Shown one piece after another: positions 5,490 to 14,135 of a stretch of 20,039 nucleotides of DNA. Made by a program: the position numbers and the translations under genes. This stretch comes from SKUL01 sp964487545. GTDB lineage: Bacteria > Bacteroidota > Bacteroidia > Flavobacteriales_D > SKUL01. Within the stretch, counting starts at the first letter, position 1, and the number at the start of each line of letters is the position of its first letter. The notes beneath the pieces were generated by a model, which saw nothing but the letters and a program-made list of their open reading frames with translations, was not told the origin of the DNA and searched no databases. Location of the stretch: the NCBI GenBank assembly GCA_964487545.1, contig CAZARI010000047.1, forward strand, positions 1 to 20,039. Reading direction: 5' to 3'.

Positions 5490-6971
5490 ATGGAGCTAAT
5501 GGATAATAAATTATTGATATACAATACGCTTACCCGAAACAAAGAGGAGTTCATGCCCATTAATCCGCCGCATGTAGGGATGTACGTGTGCGGACCAACG
5601 GTTTATAGCGATGTGCATCTCGGAAATGTGCGCTCGTTTTTATCGTTTGACGTGGTGTTTCGCTATCTGCGCTTTTTGGGATATAATGTGCGTTACGTGC
5701 GCAATATTACCGACGTTGGACACTTGGTTGACGATGCCGATGCCGGAGAAGATAAAATCGCAAAGAAGGCGCGACTCGAAAAAGTCGAACCGATGGAAAT
5801 CGTGCAGAAATACACAACTGGTTTTCACGATGTCATGCGCGTGTTCAATATCCTATCACCTTCCATCGAGCCTACCGCTACGGGTCACCTAATAGAGCAA
5901 ATCGAAATGATCAAGCGCATTATTGACCGTGGCTGGGCTTATGAAGTGAATGGATCGGTCTATTTCGATGTCCGTGCCTACAGCAAGGAATATCCGTATG
6001 GGCAATTGTCCGGACGGAATATCGACGATTTACTGGCCAATACACGCGCACTCGAAGGGCAGGACGAAAAGCGTGATCTGTTGGACTTTGCCATTTGGAA
6101 AAAAGCCGAAAAAGGTCATATTATGCACTGGCCGTCGCCTTGGGGAGAAGGTTTTCCGGGGTGGCATCTCGAGTGTTCAGCGATGAGCACAAAATACCTC
6201 GGCGAAGAATTTGATATTCATGGTGGGGGCATGGATCTGAAGTTTCCGCACCACGAGTGTGAGATTGCGCAGAATGTGGGTGCCAACGGCAAGGGTGGGC
6301 CACGCATCTGGATGCACGGAAACATGCTCACGGTTCAGGGTCGTAAAATGGCCAAATCCGAAGGAAATGGATTTACGCCTGAGGAGCTGATCACCGGAAG
6401 TCACCAACTGCTCGATCAGGGATACAGCCCAATGACCGTGCGGTTTTTTATGTTACAGTGCCACTACGCCAGCACGCTCGATTTTTCGAACGATGCTTTG
6501 CGGGCTGCCGAAAAGGGATACGCCCGCATGATGGAGGCCTGGAAGGTGTTGCAACAACTGAAACCATCCTCCGAAGAAAGCACTATTGATGTAGCTGCGA
6601 TTCGCTCCGAGTGCCTCGCTGCCATGAACGACGACTTTAACACACCGGTGCTGCTGGCAAAGCTTTTCGAAACGGTAAAATGGGTAAACCAGATTAAGGC
6701 CGGGGCCGAAAAAGCAGATGACCAAGCGCTCAACGGGCTTAAACTGCTCTTTAGCGATTTTGTATTCGACGTGCTGGGCTTCCGCGAAGAAGAAACCGCA
6801 TCGGCCGACGATGACTTAACCGAAGGCCTGATGGAGTTGATCATTGACTTGCGAAAGAACGCCCGGGCCAATCGGGATTTTTCTACTGCCGATCAAATCA
6901 GAGACACCCTCACCAACTTGAGCATCGTGCTCAAAGATGGAAAAGAAGGCACCGAGTGGAGTCGGGGTTGA
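5490..6971 (+). CDS. cysS: Cysteinyl-tRNA synthetase
   Basis: The 493-residue protein is a class I aminoacyl-tRNA synthetase that charges tRNA-Cys in the cytoplasm. The N-terminal catalytic domain has YVCGPTVYSDVHLGN, where HLGN at about residue 43 is the HIGH motif and the Cys is a zinc ligand. Further zinc ligands lie in GWHLECS and PHHECE, and the KMSKS motif appears as KMAKS near residue 286. The C-terminal DALR-like and tRNA-binding helices are present. Length is slightly above the E. coli enzyme. Two in-frame ATGs (5490 and 5499) are possible; GGAG lies 4 bp upstream of the second one, so the true start may be 5499. It converges on mscL with a 6-nt gap and no obvious terminator between them. 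Confidence 0.98.
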   Translation: MELMDNKLLIYNTLTRNKEEFMPINPPHVGMYVCGPTVYSDVHLGNVRSFLSFDVVFRYLRFLGYNVRYVRNITDVGHLVDDADAGEDKIAKKARLEKVEPMEIVQKYTTGFHDVMRVFNILSPSIEPTATGHLIEQIEMIKRIIDRGWAYEVNGSVYFDVRAYSKEYPYGQLSGRNIDDLLANTRALEGQDEKRDLLDFAIWKKAEKGHIMHWPSPWGEGFPGWHLECSAMSTKYLGEEFDIHGGGMDLKFPHHECEIAQNVGANGKGGPRIWMHGNMLTVQGRKMAKSEGNGFTPEELITGSHQLLDQGYSPMTVRFFMLQCHYASTLDFSNDALRAAEKGYARMMEAWKVLQQLKPSSEESTIDVAAIRSECLAAMNDDFNTPVLLAKLFETVKWVNQIKAGAEKADDQALNGLKLLFSDFVFDVLGFREEETASADDDLTEGLMELIIDLRKNARANRDFSTADQIRDTLTNLSIVLKDGKEGTEWSRG

Positions 6972-6977
6972 CCTGAC

Positions 6978-7412
6978 TTAGCCTTTGTTCTGCTGACGAA
7001 GTAGGTCGCGAATTTCAGCGAGCAACTCTTCAGAGGTTGGTGCTGGTGGTCCTTCTGGCTCGGGAGCTGGCTCCTCTTTTTTGCCCACTGCTGAAAGGCG
7101 GTTATAGGTTCGCACCAGCATGAAAATGATGAAGGCGATGATCAGAAAGTCGATAACGGTCTGAATAAATTGGCCATATCGCAACTCTACCGCCTCTGCT
7201 ATTACCGCTCCGGCGGCATCTACCTCCGCCCCCTTTAACGTAATGGTCAAATACGTGAAATCAACATTTCCCAAAGCCAGCCCGATAGGTGGCATCAACA
7301 CATCATTGGTAAATGAGGTGACCACCGATCCAAAAGCACCAGCAACAATAACGGCTACTGCCAGTTCGAGGACGTTGCCCCGCATAATAAAATCCCGAAA
7401 TTCCTTGAGCAT
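6978..7412 (-). CDS. mscL: Large-conductance mechanosensitive channel MscL
   Basis: The 144-residue inner-membrane protein forms a pentameric pore that opens under membrane tension during osmotic downshock. The N-terminal helix and TM1 show the family signature (FRDFIMRGNVLELAVAVIVAG, then FTNDVLMPPIG). A periplasmic loop of about 35 residues follows. TM2 (FIQTVIDFLIIAFIIFMLV) is next, then a Pro/Glu-rich linker (residues about 112-128) and a C-terminal amphipathic helix (LLAEIRDLLRQQ). It is divergent from polA and convergent with cysS, so it is a single-gene unit, with its own candidate promoter. Confidence 0.97.
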   Translation of the reverse strand: MLKEFRDFIMRGNVLELAVAVIVAGAFGSVVTSFTNDVLMPPIGLALGNVDFTYLTITLKGAEVDAAGAVIAEAVELRYGQFIQTVIDFLIIAFIIFMLVRTYNRLSAVGKKEEPAPEPEGPPAPTSEELLAEIRDLLRQQNKG

Positions 7413-7432
7413 ATGTTTATAGTTTAGTCAAC

Positions 7433-7461
7433 CGAAAATACAATATTTTTCATTTGGCCAA
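7433..7461 (-). promoter_or_regulatory. Candidate Bacteroidota-type promoter for mscL
   Basis: On the minus strand TTG (7461-7459) is followed after 18 bp by TATTTTCG (7440-7433), seven of eight positions of TAnnTTTG. The distance to the mscL ATG at 7412 leaves a leader of about 15 nt. Confidence 0.45.
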
Positions 7462-7552
7462 TTTTATTTTGTGTTTTTCAGCCCGCCTTCGCAAATTGAA
7501 AACCGTCGAAGCAGAAGATAAACCTTAAATTGCAAGCAATAATTCACATCAG

Positions 7553-10324
7553 ATGTCAGACCCCAAACGCCTGTATTTAATTGACGCTTACGCCCTCATT
7601 TTCCGTGCATATTATGCCTTTATTAGGGCGCCGCGGATGAATTCAAAAGGCATGAATACCTCTGCGGTTTTTGGATTTACCAACGCTTTGGTAGATGTGC
7701 TCAACAATCATAATCCCTCTCATATTGCAGTGGCTTTTGATCCGCCGGGCCAGACCTTCCGCGTGGCAGATTATGCCGACTACAAAGCCAATCGTGAGGA
7801 AACCCCTGAAGATATCAGACGAGCGGTACCGTATATCAAGGCCATTATTGAAGGATTTAATATTCCGGTTTTTGAATCGCCTGGATTCGAGGCTGACGAC
7901 GTAATCGGCACGCTGGCTAAACAAGCGGAAAGTCAAGGGTTTGAGGTGTATATGGTGACGCCCGACAAGGATTTTGCCCAACTGGTCACCGATCGCATAA
8001 AGATGCATCGTCCAGCTAAAAATGGAGGTCAGGTCGAAATTTGGGGTGTCAACGAAGTGAAGGAAAAATTTGCAGTAGAAGATCCGCTTCAGGTGATAGA
8101 TATCTTGGGAATGTGGGGTGATGCTGCTGATAACATCCCCGGTATTCCCGGAGTGGGGGAAAAAACGGCAAAAAAACTGGTAGCAGAATATGGCAGCATT
8201 GAAAATCTCATTGAACATTCGGATGAGCTCAAAGGAAAACTGAAAGAAAGAGTCCAAGAGAACGCAGCACAGGCGCTGCTTTCAAAAAAACTGGCCACCA
8301 TTCGGCTCGATGTCCCGGTAGAATTTGAAGCGGAAAAGCTGATTGTTGAAGCGCCAGATAAAGAAAAGCTAAAGCCAGTATTTGCCGACCTCGAGTTTCG
8401 AACCTTAATCGAAAGAGTGCTGGGAGAGCAACCTGCGGGCAGCTTGGTGCCGGGTGCGCAAATGGATTTGTTCGGATCAAGCGGAAGCAGTTCCGCCGAA
8501 CCCAATGTGCCCGTGCCATCGAATCGCGAAGAAGTCAATTACACATTGATCGATACGGTAGATAAAAGAAATAGGCTGGTGCAAGACTTATTAAAGCAAG
8601 ATTCGTTTTGCTTTGACACCGAAACCACAGGGCTGGATGCCAACGAAGCTGAACTGGTTGGGGTGGCATTTTCGTACAAAGCCGGAGAGGGGTTTTATGT
8701 GCCGATTCCTGATAATCCTAAAGCGGCAAGATTCATACTCGCTGATTTTAAACCACTTTTTTCACACGAAAAGATTTTAAAAATTGCGCACAATCTAAAG
8801 TACGATCTCACCGTGCTGAAATGGCACGATATTGAAATCAGTGGCCCTATTTTCGACACGATGCTGGCGCATTATCTGCTTGAGCCCGACATGCGTCATG
8901 GAATGGATATGCTGGCCGAAACCTATCTGCGATACAGAACCGTTCCGATCGAAACCCTGATTGGCAAAAAGGGTAAAGATCAGAAGTCGATGCGCGAGGT
9001 TCCGGTAGAAGTGGCTAAAGACTACGCCTGCGAAGATGCCGACATCACCTTTCAGCTCTATGAATTGTTTTCTCCACAGCTCGATGAAACCAAAACGCGC
9101 AAGCTGTTTCAGCAAATCGAAATGCCGCTGATTCCGGTTCTCGGAGCCATGGAAACCGCTGGTGTGGCGATCGATATAGAGCAGTTGAAAACCTATTCGG
9201 GTGAGCTGGGTACTGAAATTATTCAACTCGAAAAACGAATAAAGGAACTGGCGGGAACTGATTTTAATATCGCATCTCCACGCCAACTGGGCGAAGTGTT
9301 ATTCGATCATTTAAAACTGGTGGAGAAACCGCAAAAAACCAAAACCGGACAATACGCCACTTCCGAAGCCATATTGGAAACGTTGCGCGGCGAGCACGAA
9401 ATCATTGATCAGATTTTAACATATCGGCAGGTCGTTAAGTTAAAAAGCACTTATGTTGATACCTTGCCGAATCTGATGAACCCACGCACCGGCCGCATTC
9501 ATACTACATTTCATCAGGCAGTAGCTGCCACCGGACGGCTCAGTTCGCAAGGCCCAAATCTTCAAAATATACCGATTAGAACCGAAAGAGGAAGAAGAAT
9601 CCGGAAGGCCTTTGTTCCGCGAGATGAGAAATACGTGTTGATGGCGGCCGACTACTCTCAGATCGAACTGCGCGTAATAGCAGCCATCAGCGGCGACGAA
9701 GCCATGCTTGAAGCATTTAGAAACGATGAAGATATTCACGCGGCAACCGCAGCCAAGATTTTTGGGGTTTCGCTCAGTGAAGTTACCCGCGAGCAAAGAA
9801 GCAATGCCAAAACAGTCAACTTTGGAATTATCTACGGCGTTTCTGCATTCGGACTGAGCCGGCAAACCAACCTTTCGCGCTCCGAAGCAAAAGAGGTGAT
9901 TGAATCGTACTTCAAAACATATCCTGGCATAAAGGATTATATGGACCGACAAATAGAGCTTGCACAGCAAAACGGATACGTTGAAACACTAATGGGTCGG
10001 CGGCGATACCTGCGTGATATCAATTCGAGAAATGCCGTGGTGCGCGGACAGGCTGAGCGCAACGCCATTAACACCCCGATTCAGGGTACGGCTGCTGATA
10101 TCATTAAAAAGGCAATGATCGATATCCACCGGGAATTCGAAAAACATCCGCTCAAATCCAAAATGGTGCTTCAGGTTCACGACGAACTGGTGTTCGACGC
10201 CCATATCGAAGAATTGGACATCATTAAGCCGCTAATAATCGAAAAAATGCAACAGGCCATATCCTTAGACGTATCGCTAAAAGTAGATGTCGGACTGGGT
10301 AAAAACTGGCTCGAAGCCCACTAA
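7553..10324 (+). CDS. polA: DNA polymerase I
   Basis: The 923-residue enzyme fills gaps and removes RNA primers during replication and repair. All three domains look intact. The 5' nuclease (about 1-290) has FEADDVIGTLA, DKDFAQLV and the H3TH segment GDAADNIPGIPGVGEKTA. The 3'-5' proofreading exonuclease (about 330-520) has ExoI FDTETTGLD near residue 355, ExoII IAHNLKYDL and ExoIII YACEDADITF, so its metal-binding acidic residues are present, unlike in Taq-type enzymes. The polymerase domain has motif A DYSQIELR near residue 701, motif B RSNAKTVNFGIIYG near 748 and motif C QVHDELV near 873. The linker at about 296-325 is Ser/Gly/Pro-rich. It is transcribed away from mscL. Confidence 0.98.
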   Translation: MSDPKRLYLIDAYALIFRAYYAFIRAPRMNSKGMNTSAVFGFTNALVDVLNNHNPSHIAVAFDPPGQTFRVADYADYKANREETPEDIRRAVPYIKAIIEGFNIPVFESPGFEADDVIGTLAKQAESQGFEVYMVTPDKDFAQLVTDRIKMHRPAKNGGQVEIWGVNEVKEKFAVEDPLQVIDILGMWGDAADNIPGIPGVGEKTAKKLVAEYGSIENLIEHSDELKGKLKERVQENAAQALLSKKLATIRLDVPVEFEAEKLIVEAPDKEKLKPVFADLEFRTLIERVLGEQPAGSLVPGAQMDLFGSSGSSSAEPNVPVPSNREEVNYTLIDTVDKRNRLVQDLLKQDSFCFDTETTGLDANEAELVGVAFSYKAGEGFYVPIPDNPKAARFILADFKPLFSHEKILKIAHNLKYDLTVLKWHDIEISGPIFDTMLAHYLLEPDMRHGMDMLAETYLRYRTVPIETLIGKKGKDQKSMREVPVEVAKDYACEDADITFQLYELFSPQLDETKTRKLFQQIEMPLIPVLGAMETAGVAIDIEQLKTYSGELGTEIIQLEKRIKELAGTDFNIASPRQLGEVLFDHLKLVEKPQKTKTGQYATSEAILETLRGEHEIIDQILTYRQVVKLKSTYVDTLPNLMNPRTGRIHTTFHQAVAATGRLSSQGPNLQNIPIRTERGRRIRKAFVPRDEKYVLMAADYSQIELRVIAAISGDEAMLEAFRNDEDIHAATAAKIFGVSLSEVTREQRSNAKTVNFGIIYGVSAFGLSRQTNLSRSEAKEVIESYFKTYPGIKDYMDRQIELAQQNGYVETLMGRRRYLRDINSRNAVVRGQAERNAINTPIQGTAADIIKKAMIDIHREFEKHPLKSKMVLQVHDELVFDAHIEELDIIKPLIIEKMQQAISLDVSLKVDVGLGKNWLEAH

Positions 10325-10396
10325 AATGGGCGATACAGTGCCTTTTGGTCCGAAGCACATTAACAGCACTTTGTTTAAAGTTTGCATATTTGCAGC

Positions 10397-10426
10397 TTTC
10401 GTACCATGCGAATAAACCTAAATTTG
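10397..10426 (+). promoter_or_regulatory. Candidate Bacteroidota-type promoter for the lipoprotein pair
   Basis: TAAATTTG at 10419-10426 matches TAnnTTTG at all positions, 16 bp before the first ATG at 10443. The upstream box is weaker: TTTCG at 10397-10401, 17 bp away, in place of TTTG. Confidence 0.45.
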
Positions 10427-10442
10427 TTTATTGTAACCAAAT

Positions 10443-11378
10443 ATGCCCAACATGCGATTATATAATGTAGCCTCATTTTCTGCTGTTTTGTCTTTTGTAG
10501 CTGCCGGATTTTTGTCTGGATGTCAGTGCTCAAATGGCGACAGCAGCAGAAACCAAATTGTGCAGGTGCAGACAGACACTACTTCGGGCGCGGAAGATTC
10601 TGAAGAAAAACTGCAAAAGATTCAAGAGATCTTTTACACGATTCCATCGCCAATGGAAATGGCTTCGTTGCTGAAGAAAACGGGAACTGGATATGAAACG
10701 TCATTGCTGAACGATATCAAAAATGTGGTGAAATACACCTCATCCAAGCGCCAGGCATTGAACCTCGGTATTTATGGTGCTGATTTGAGTTACGCAAGCA
10801 TCTTCAATCAAAACCAAGAGGCCATCATATACTTGTCGTGTGCCAAGCAATTGTCTGACAAACTCGGAGTGACCAATGCGTTTAACAACGAAACGATGGA
10901 CCGAATTGAAAGCAACATCGAAAACCGCGACTCGTTGCTGGATATCATTTCAGACTCGTTCTACACACTCGACGCCTACCTAAAAGAAAATGATCGTCAA
11001 AACATTTCGGCCATGGTGATAACCGGCGGCTGGGTAGAGGGGCTGTACCTTGCGACACGGGTTGCTGCACAGGTTGATGATGTTCCTGAAGAACTGCTCC
11101 GTAGAATTGCCGATCAGAAATATTCACTTAACGATCTGATTGAGCTGGTAGAAGGCTACCAAAGCAGTGGCGGACTGGATGATATTCTCGCCGATCTTAA
11201 GTCATTGCAAGCGATATACAACAGCGTGGAAATCACCACCGAAGACGCTACAGTGACTACCGACGAATCAACAGGAATGACTATAATTGGGGGGGCATCT
11301 ACCTATAGTCTGACGGATGAACAATTAGAAGAAATAACCATACGCGTTCAGGAGATCAGAACCTCGTATATCCAATGA
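10443..11378 (+). CDS. Lipoprotein of unknown function
   Basis: The 311-residue protein has a lipoprotein signal peptide (hydrophobic stretch AVLSFVAAGF, lipobox LSGC, with the Cys at about residue 27), so it should be anchored in a membrane facing the periplasm. The mature part is acidic and mostly helical in appearance, with several long stretches rich in Leu, Glu and Asp and a Thr-rich segment near residue 270. I recognise no family. The second ATG (10452; MRLYNVAS) is an alternative start that gives a tidier signal peptide. A small secreted protein gene follows after 16 nt in the same direction, so the pair is probably one operon. Confidence 0.8.
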   Translation: MPNMRLYNVASFSAVLSFVAAGFLSGCQCSNGDSSRNQIVQVQTDTTSGAEDSEEKLQKIQEIFYTIPSPMEMASLLKKTGTGYETSLLNDIKNVVKYTSSKRQALNLGIYGADLSYASIFNQNQEAIIYLSCAKQLSDKLGVTNAFNNETMDRIESNIENRDSLLDIISDSFYTLDAYLKENDRQNISAMVITGGWVEGLYLATRVAAQVDDVPEELLRRIADQKYSLNDLIELVEGYQSSGGLDDILADLKSLQAIYNSVEITTEDATVTTDESTGMTIIGGASTYSLTDEQLEEITIRVQEIRTSYIQ

Positions 11379-11394
11379 AACTAACTCATCAGAG

Positions 11395-11826
11395 ATGAAG
11401 ACACTAGCCATAATATCTTTAGTACTCCTTACCGTATCTTCTGCCTTCGGTCAGTGCAGAAGCTTTACCAAGAATACTTGCCGACCCATGCTCGAAGAAT
11501 TCATTCCAAACGAGAACTTTAACAGTGTGATGCTGGTTCCTGGTGATGAAGCCGAACTGAAGCTCACCTTTTATGGAGGCCAAGAATACCGCTTGTTGGT
11601 TTGTGGGCATCCGGTGCTCGGGGAGTTAAATTTTTCGGTGCTCGATAAGAAAAAGAACGAACTGTATTCGCGAACGCACGAAAATGAAAAGAGTTACTTT
11701 GACTTTCGTCCCGAATCTACCCAGCAGCTTATTGTAACGGTAAATGTCCCCGTTAGGGACAATCCCAATCAGTTGATTCACGAAGGCTGTGTGAGCATAA
11801 TGGTCGGATACAAAGAGCCGAACTAA
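11395..11826 (+). CDS. Small secreted protein of unknown function
   Basis: The 143-residue protein starts with a clear Sec signal peptide (MKTLAIISLVLLTVSSAFG before QCRS). The mature protein of about 124 residues has four Cys residues and alternating hydrophobic strands (AELKLTFYGG, EYRLLVCG, LNFSVLDKKKNELY, QQLIVTVNV), which suggests a small beta-sandwich domain in the periplasm or outside. No family was recognised. It sits 16 nt after the lipoprotein gene and just before a strong terminator, so it is the last gene of that operon; the two proteins may act together. Confidence 0.8.
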   Translation: MKTLAIISLVLLTVSSAFGQCRSFTKNTCRPMLEEFIPNENFNSVMLVPGDEAELKLTFYGGQEYRLLVCGHPVLGELNFSVLDKKKNELYSRTHENEKSYFDFRPESTQQLIVTVNVPVRDNPNQLIHEGCVSIMVGYKEPN

Positions 11827-11850
11827 GCGCGAGATCGTCAGTAAAAATTG

Positions 11851-11884
11851 AAAAAGGCAGAATGGATTTCCATTCTGCCTTTTT
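11851..11884. terminator. Bidirectional intrinsic terminator
   Basis: A perfect 15-bp inverted repeat (AAAAAGGCAGAATGG, loop ATTT, CCATTCTGCCTTTTT) lies between two convergent genes, 24 nt after the stop at 11826 and 19 nt before the stop at 11904. The A and T flanks make T tracts in both directions, so it can end both transcripts. Confidence 0.92.
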
Positions 11885-11903
11885 ATTTTAAGGTGTATTA
11901 AGA

Positions 11904-14045
11904 CTATTGTCCTGATGATATCACCACACGTTGAATGGTGCGTTCTCCGTCATCGTTTTCGATATACAGCAGATATACCCCCGGACTCAAATCACTTGTG
12001 TTAATCTCGTACTGCTGGCTTCCTCCGGCAAATGGCAATTGTTCTGTTGCCCAAACAGCCTGCCCGAGCGTATTCAACAACTGCATCGAAAGTCGCGAAG
12101 GTTTATCGCCCGATACGTTGAGGTTGAAATAACTGTTTGCTGGGTTCGGATACACCGAAACGTTGTACGACACTTGATGTGTTTCAACATTTGAAACGGT
12201 TGGCCCCGAGATGTTGATGTCGTCGATAAAGAGGTTATTTCCACCGTCGCTTTCAAACTCAATTTTAAAGCGGAAATTACTCACCAGATGACTCTCTGAA
12301 AGGTTGTTGATCGTAATGGTCTCCCAGTGGCCTGAAGATGAGGGGATCCAGAAAGCATTGGTAAATGATGGAATGGTAGAGAAATTGTTCGACCAAATTC
12401 CGCGTAGGCTCCACGATTCGCCGCAGTTGGAGGAAACCCAAAACTTAAGTCTTTCCAGATTGCCAGAATTGCGTCGGGCATAAGCGTACTTAAAGGTGAT
12501 TTCAACGTCGGTGGTGGTGTTCGACAGGTTGATGGGCTGGCTGATGATTTCGCTTATGGTGCCGGCTGGCAGGTTTCGGTTAGGAAGGAAAAGTGCCTTA
12601 CTACCCGATGCGCCACTAACCTGCGACGAGATTTGCCATTGATGGTTCGCTCCGTTTTCGATGATTTGCCATTCATTGCCCAAGTTTCCGCTGGAGGATC
12701 CCTCAAAGTTTTCACTGTAGTCAAGTGGAATTCCCTCGCCTGGGAGTACAGTAACCGTATTCTCAAATGTCTCGGTGATGGTTTCGCCAGTGTTGCTCAC
12801 TACTTCTAATATTACCGGATAAACACCTGAGTTTTCGTAAATCACCTCCACTTCTTCATCAGTTGAGGTAGCAGGAGTTCCCCCTTCAAAGATCCAGGTT
12901 CGCGATGCAACGTTGTGATAGGAAAGATCCTGGTATGTCACGGCTTCACCAACACAAATTACTTCCTTGCTCGATTCCATTTTAACCATACACAGATCAC
13001 CACTGTTTAAAACGCCCGTTGCCACAAGGTTGCTGGTGGCGTGAAGATTGTTTCTGCTGGCAGTAGAGGAGTTCAATGCAGCGAGCATTCGTGCCTTTTG
13101 TCCTTCGGTAAACATTTTGGAGCAATAAGAATATTCCATGTAGTTCTGAACGTTATCCAATCCGCCACACGATTCACCATAAATTACGCAGGTTGTCCAG
13201 CCAATGGTGTTTGGGGTATCGGCAACGTTGTCGTCCGTAAAGCAGTTTTCTGGCAAGCCCGGGTTGTTGGTGCCTCCCCAAGTGTGCCGCAAGTTTAGCC
13301 AGTGTCCCACCTCATGGGTCAGTGTACGGCTTCGGGCTTCACTGCCCGTTCCAACGCGTCCCACATAGCTGCTTTTCATCACAATGCCATCTACGCCTGC
13401 ACCCCACATGCCATCAACACTTCCAGGATTGTAGGTGTATCCCGCTGCGCCGCTGCTCAAATCGGCAGCTACCCAAACGTTCAAGTATTTGTTTCGTGGC
13501 CATATCGGAGAAATGCTTTTTAAATTTTCACCCCCCGAATGGGTTAGATTCGACACGGTGCGTACAATGCCATTTGTGCAGTTGCCGCTGGGGTCGCGTT
13601 TGGCGAGACGAAATTCTATCCCAACGTCGGCAATAATTGATTTAAACTCGCTGATTACGGCAGAGGTATCGCTGTTCCCCATTGTAAAGTCCCTGGTCAG
13701 CACTTCTATGGCATCATTGATTTGTTCATCCGAAATATTCTCGCTGCCGTTGGCGTGAACAATGTGAAATACCACCGGAATAATGTAATTACCTCCCGAA
13801 CGGCTTGCATCGTACTCACTGACGGAAAAGCTTTCAGTAAATCGTTCCAGCTCTGCTTCGGCCAGTTCAATAAGCGGCGCAATGTCAGGATTGTTTTGGA
13901 TCAACTCCTCTTGAGCCTCAGTGGTATGGCAATATCGGGGAGCGTAACCTTCCTCATCAAAATGGTGGTGAGCGGTGTGTTGTGAAAAGGAAAAACCGGT
14001 GCCGGCAATGATAAATGCAACACCTAATAAAATTTTTTTAATCAT
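11904..14045 (-). CDS. Pappalysin-like M43 metalloprotease with PKD and T9SS sorting domains
   Basis: The 713-residue secreted protein has a Sec signal peptide (about 1-21) and a propeptide-like region. A zinc metalloprotease domain follows with HEVGHWLNLRH at about 244-254 (zinc ligands His244, His248 and His254, catalytic Glu245) and a Met-turn NYMEY further on. The eighth motif position is Asn instead of the metzincin Gly. A PKD-like domain (about 355-435; TWIFEGGTP, YENSGVYPVILEV) and a MAM/jelly-roll-like domain (about 445-612; ending NNLFIDDINISG) come next. The C-terminal type A T9SS sorting domain (VYPNPANSYFNL ... SPGVYLLYI ... IQRVVI) directs passage over the outer membrane and probably attachment to it. 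It is monocistronic, between a strong promoter match and a bidirectional terminator. Confidence 0.92.
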   Translation of the reverse strand: MIKKILLGVAFIIAGTGFSFSQHTAHHHFDEEGYAPRYCHTTEAQEELIQNNPDIAPLIELAEAELERFTESFSVSEYDASRSGGNYIIPVVFHIVHANGSENISDEQINDAIEVLTRDFTMGNSDTSAVISEFKSIIADVGIEFRLAKRDPSGNCTNGIVRTVSNLTHSGGENLKSISPIWPRNKYLNVWVAADLSSGAAGYTYNPGSVDGMWGAGVDGIVMKSSYVGRVGTGSEARSRTLTHEVGHWLNLRHTWGGTNNPGLPENCFTDDNVADTPNTIGWTTCVIYGESCGGLDNVQNYMEYSYCSKMFTEGQKARMLAALNSSTASRNNLHATSNLVATGVLNSGDLCMVKMESSKEVICVGEAVTYQDLSYHNVASRTWIFEGGTPATSTDEEVEVIYENSGVYPVILEVVSNTGETITETFENTVTVLPGEGIPLDYSENFEGSSSGNLGNEWQIIENGANHQWQISSQVSGASGSKALFLPNRNLPAGTISEIISQPINLSNTTTDVEITFKYAYARRNSGNLERLKFWVSSNCGESWSLRGIWSNNFSTIPSFTNAFWIPSSSGHWETITINNLSESHLVSNFRFKIEFESDGGNNLFIDDINISGPTVSNVETHQVSYNVSVYPNPANSYFNLNVSGDKPSRLSMQLLNTLGQAVWATEQLPFAGGSQQYEINTSDLSPGVYLLYIENDDGERTIQRVVISSGQ

Positions 14046-14073
14046 AATTTCAATATAAAATTGCAGGTATTCA

Positions 14074-14105
14074 CAAAGATAACAGACAGATGTTCCACGG
14101 CCAAA
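14074..14105 (-). promoter_or_regulatory. Bacteroidota-type promoter for the M43 protease gene
   Basis: On the minus strand TTTG (14105-14102) is followed after 20 bp by TATCTTTG (14081-14074), a full match to TAnnTTTG, and the ATG follows 28 bp later at 14045. Both boxes are present with acceptable spacing, which makes this the best promoter match in the window. Confidence 0.6.
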
Positions 14106-14135
14106 CTGATTACCCTACAATATTGGAATGGTAGC

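Noticed and set aside
7643..9970. Several long minus-strand frames opposite polA, the longest 204 codons
   Set aside because: They are antisense to a fully conserved DNA polymerase I frame and show no domains; their length follows from the codon use of polA.
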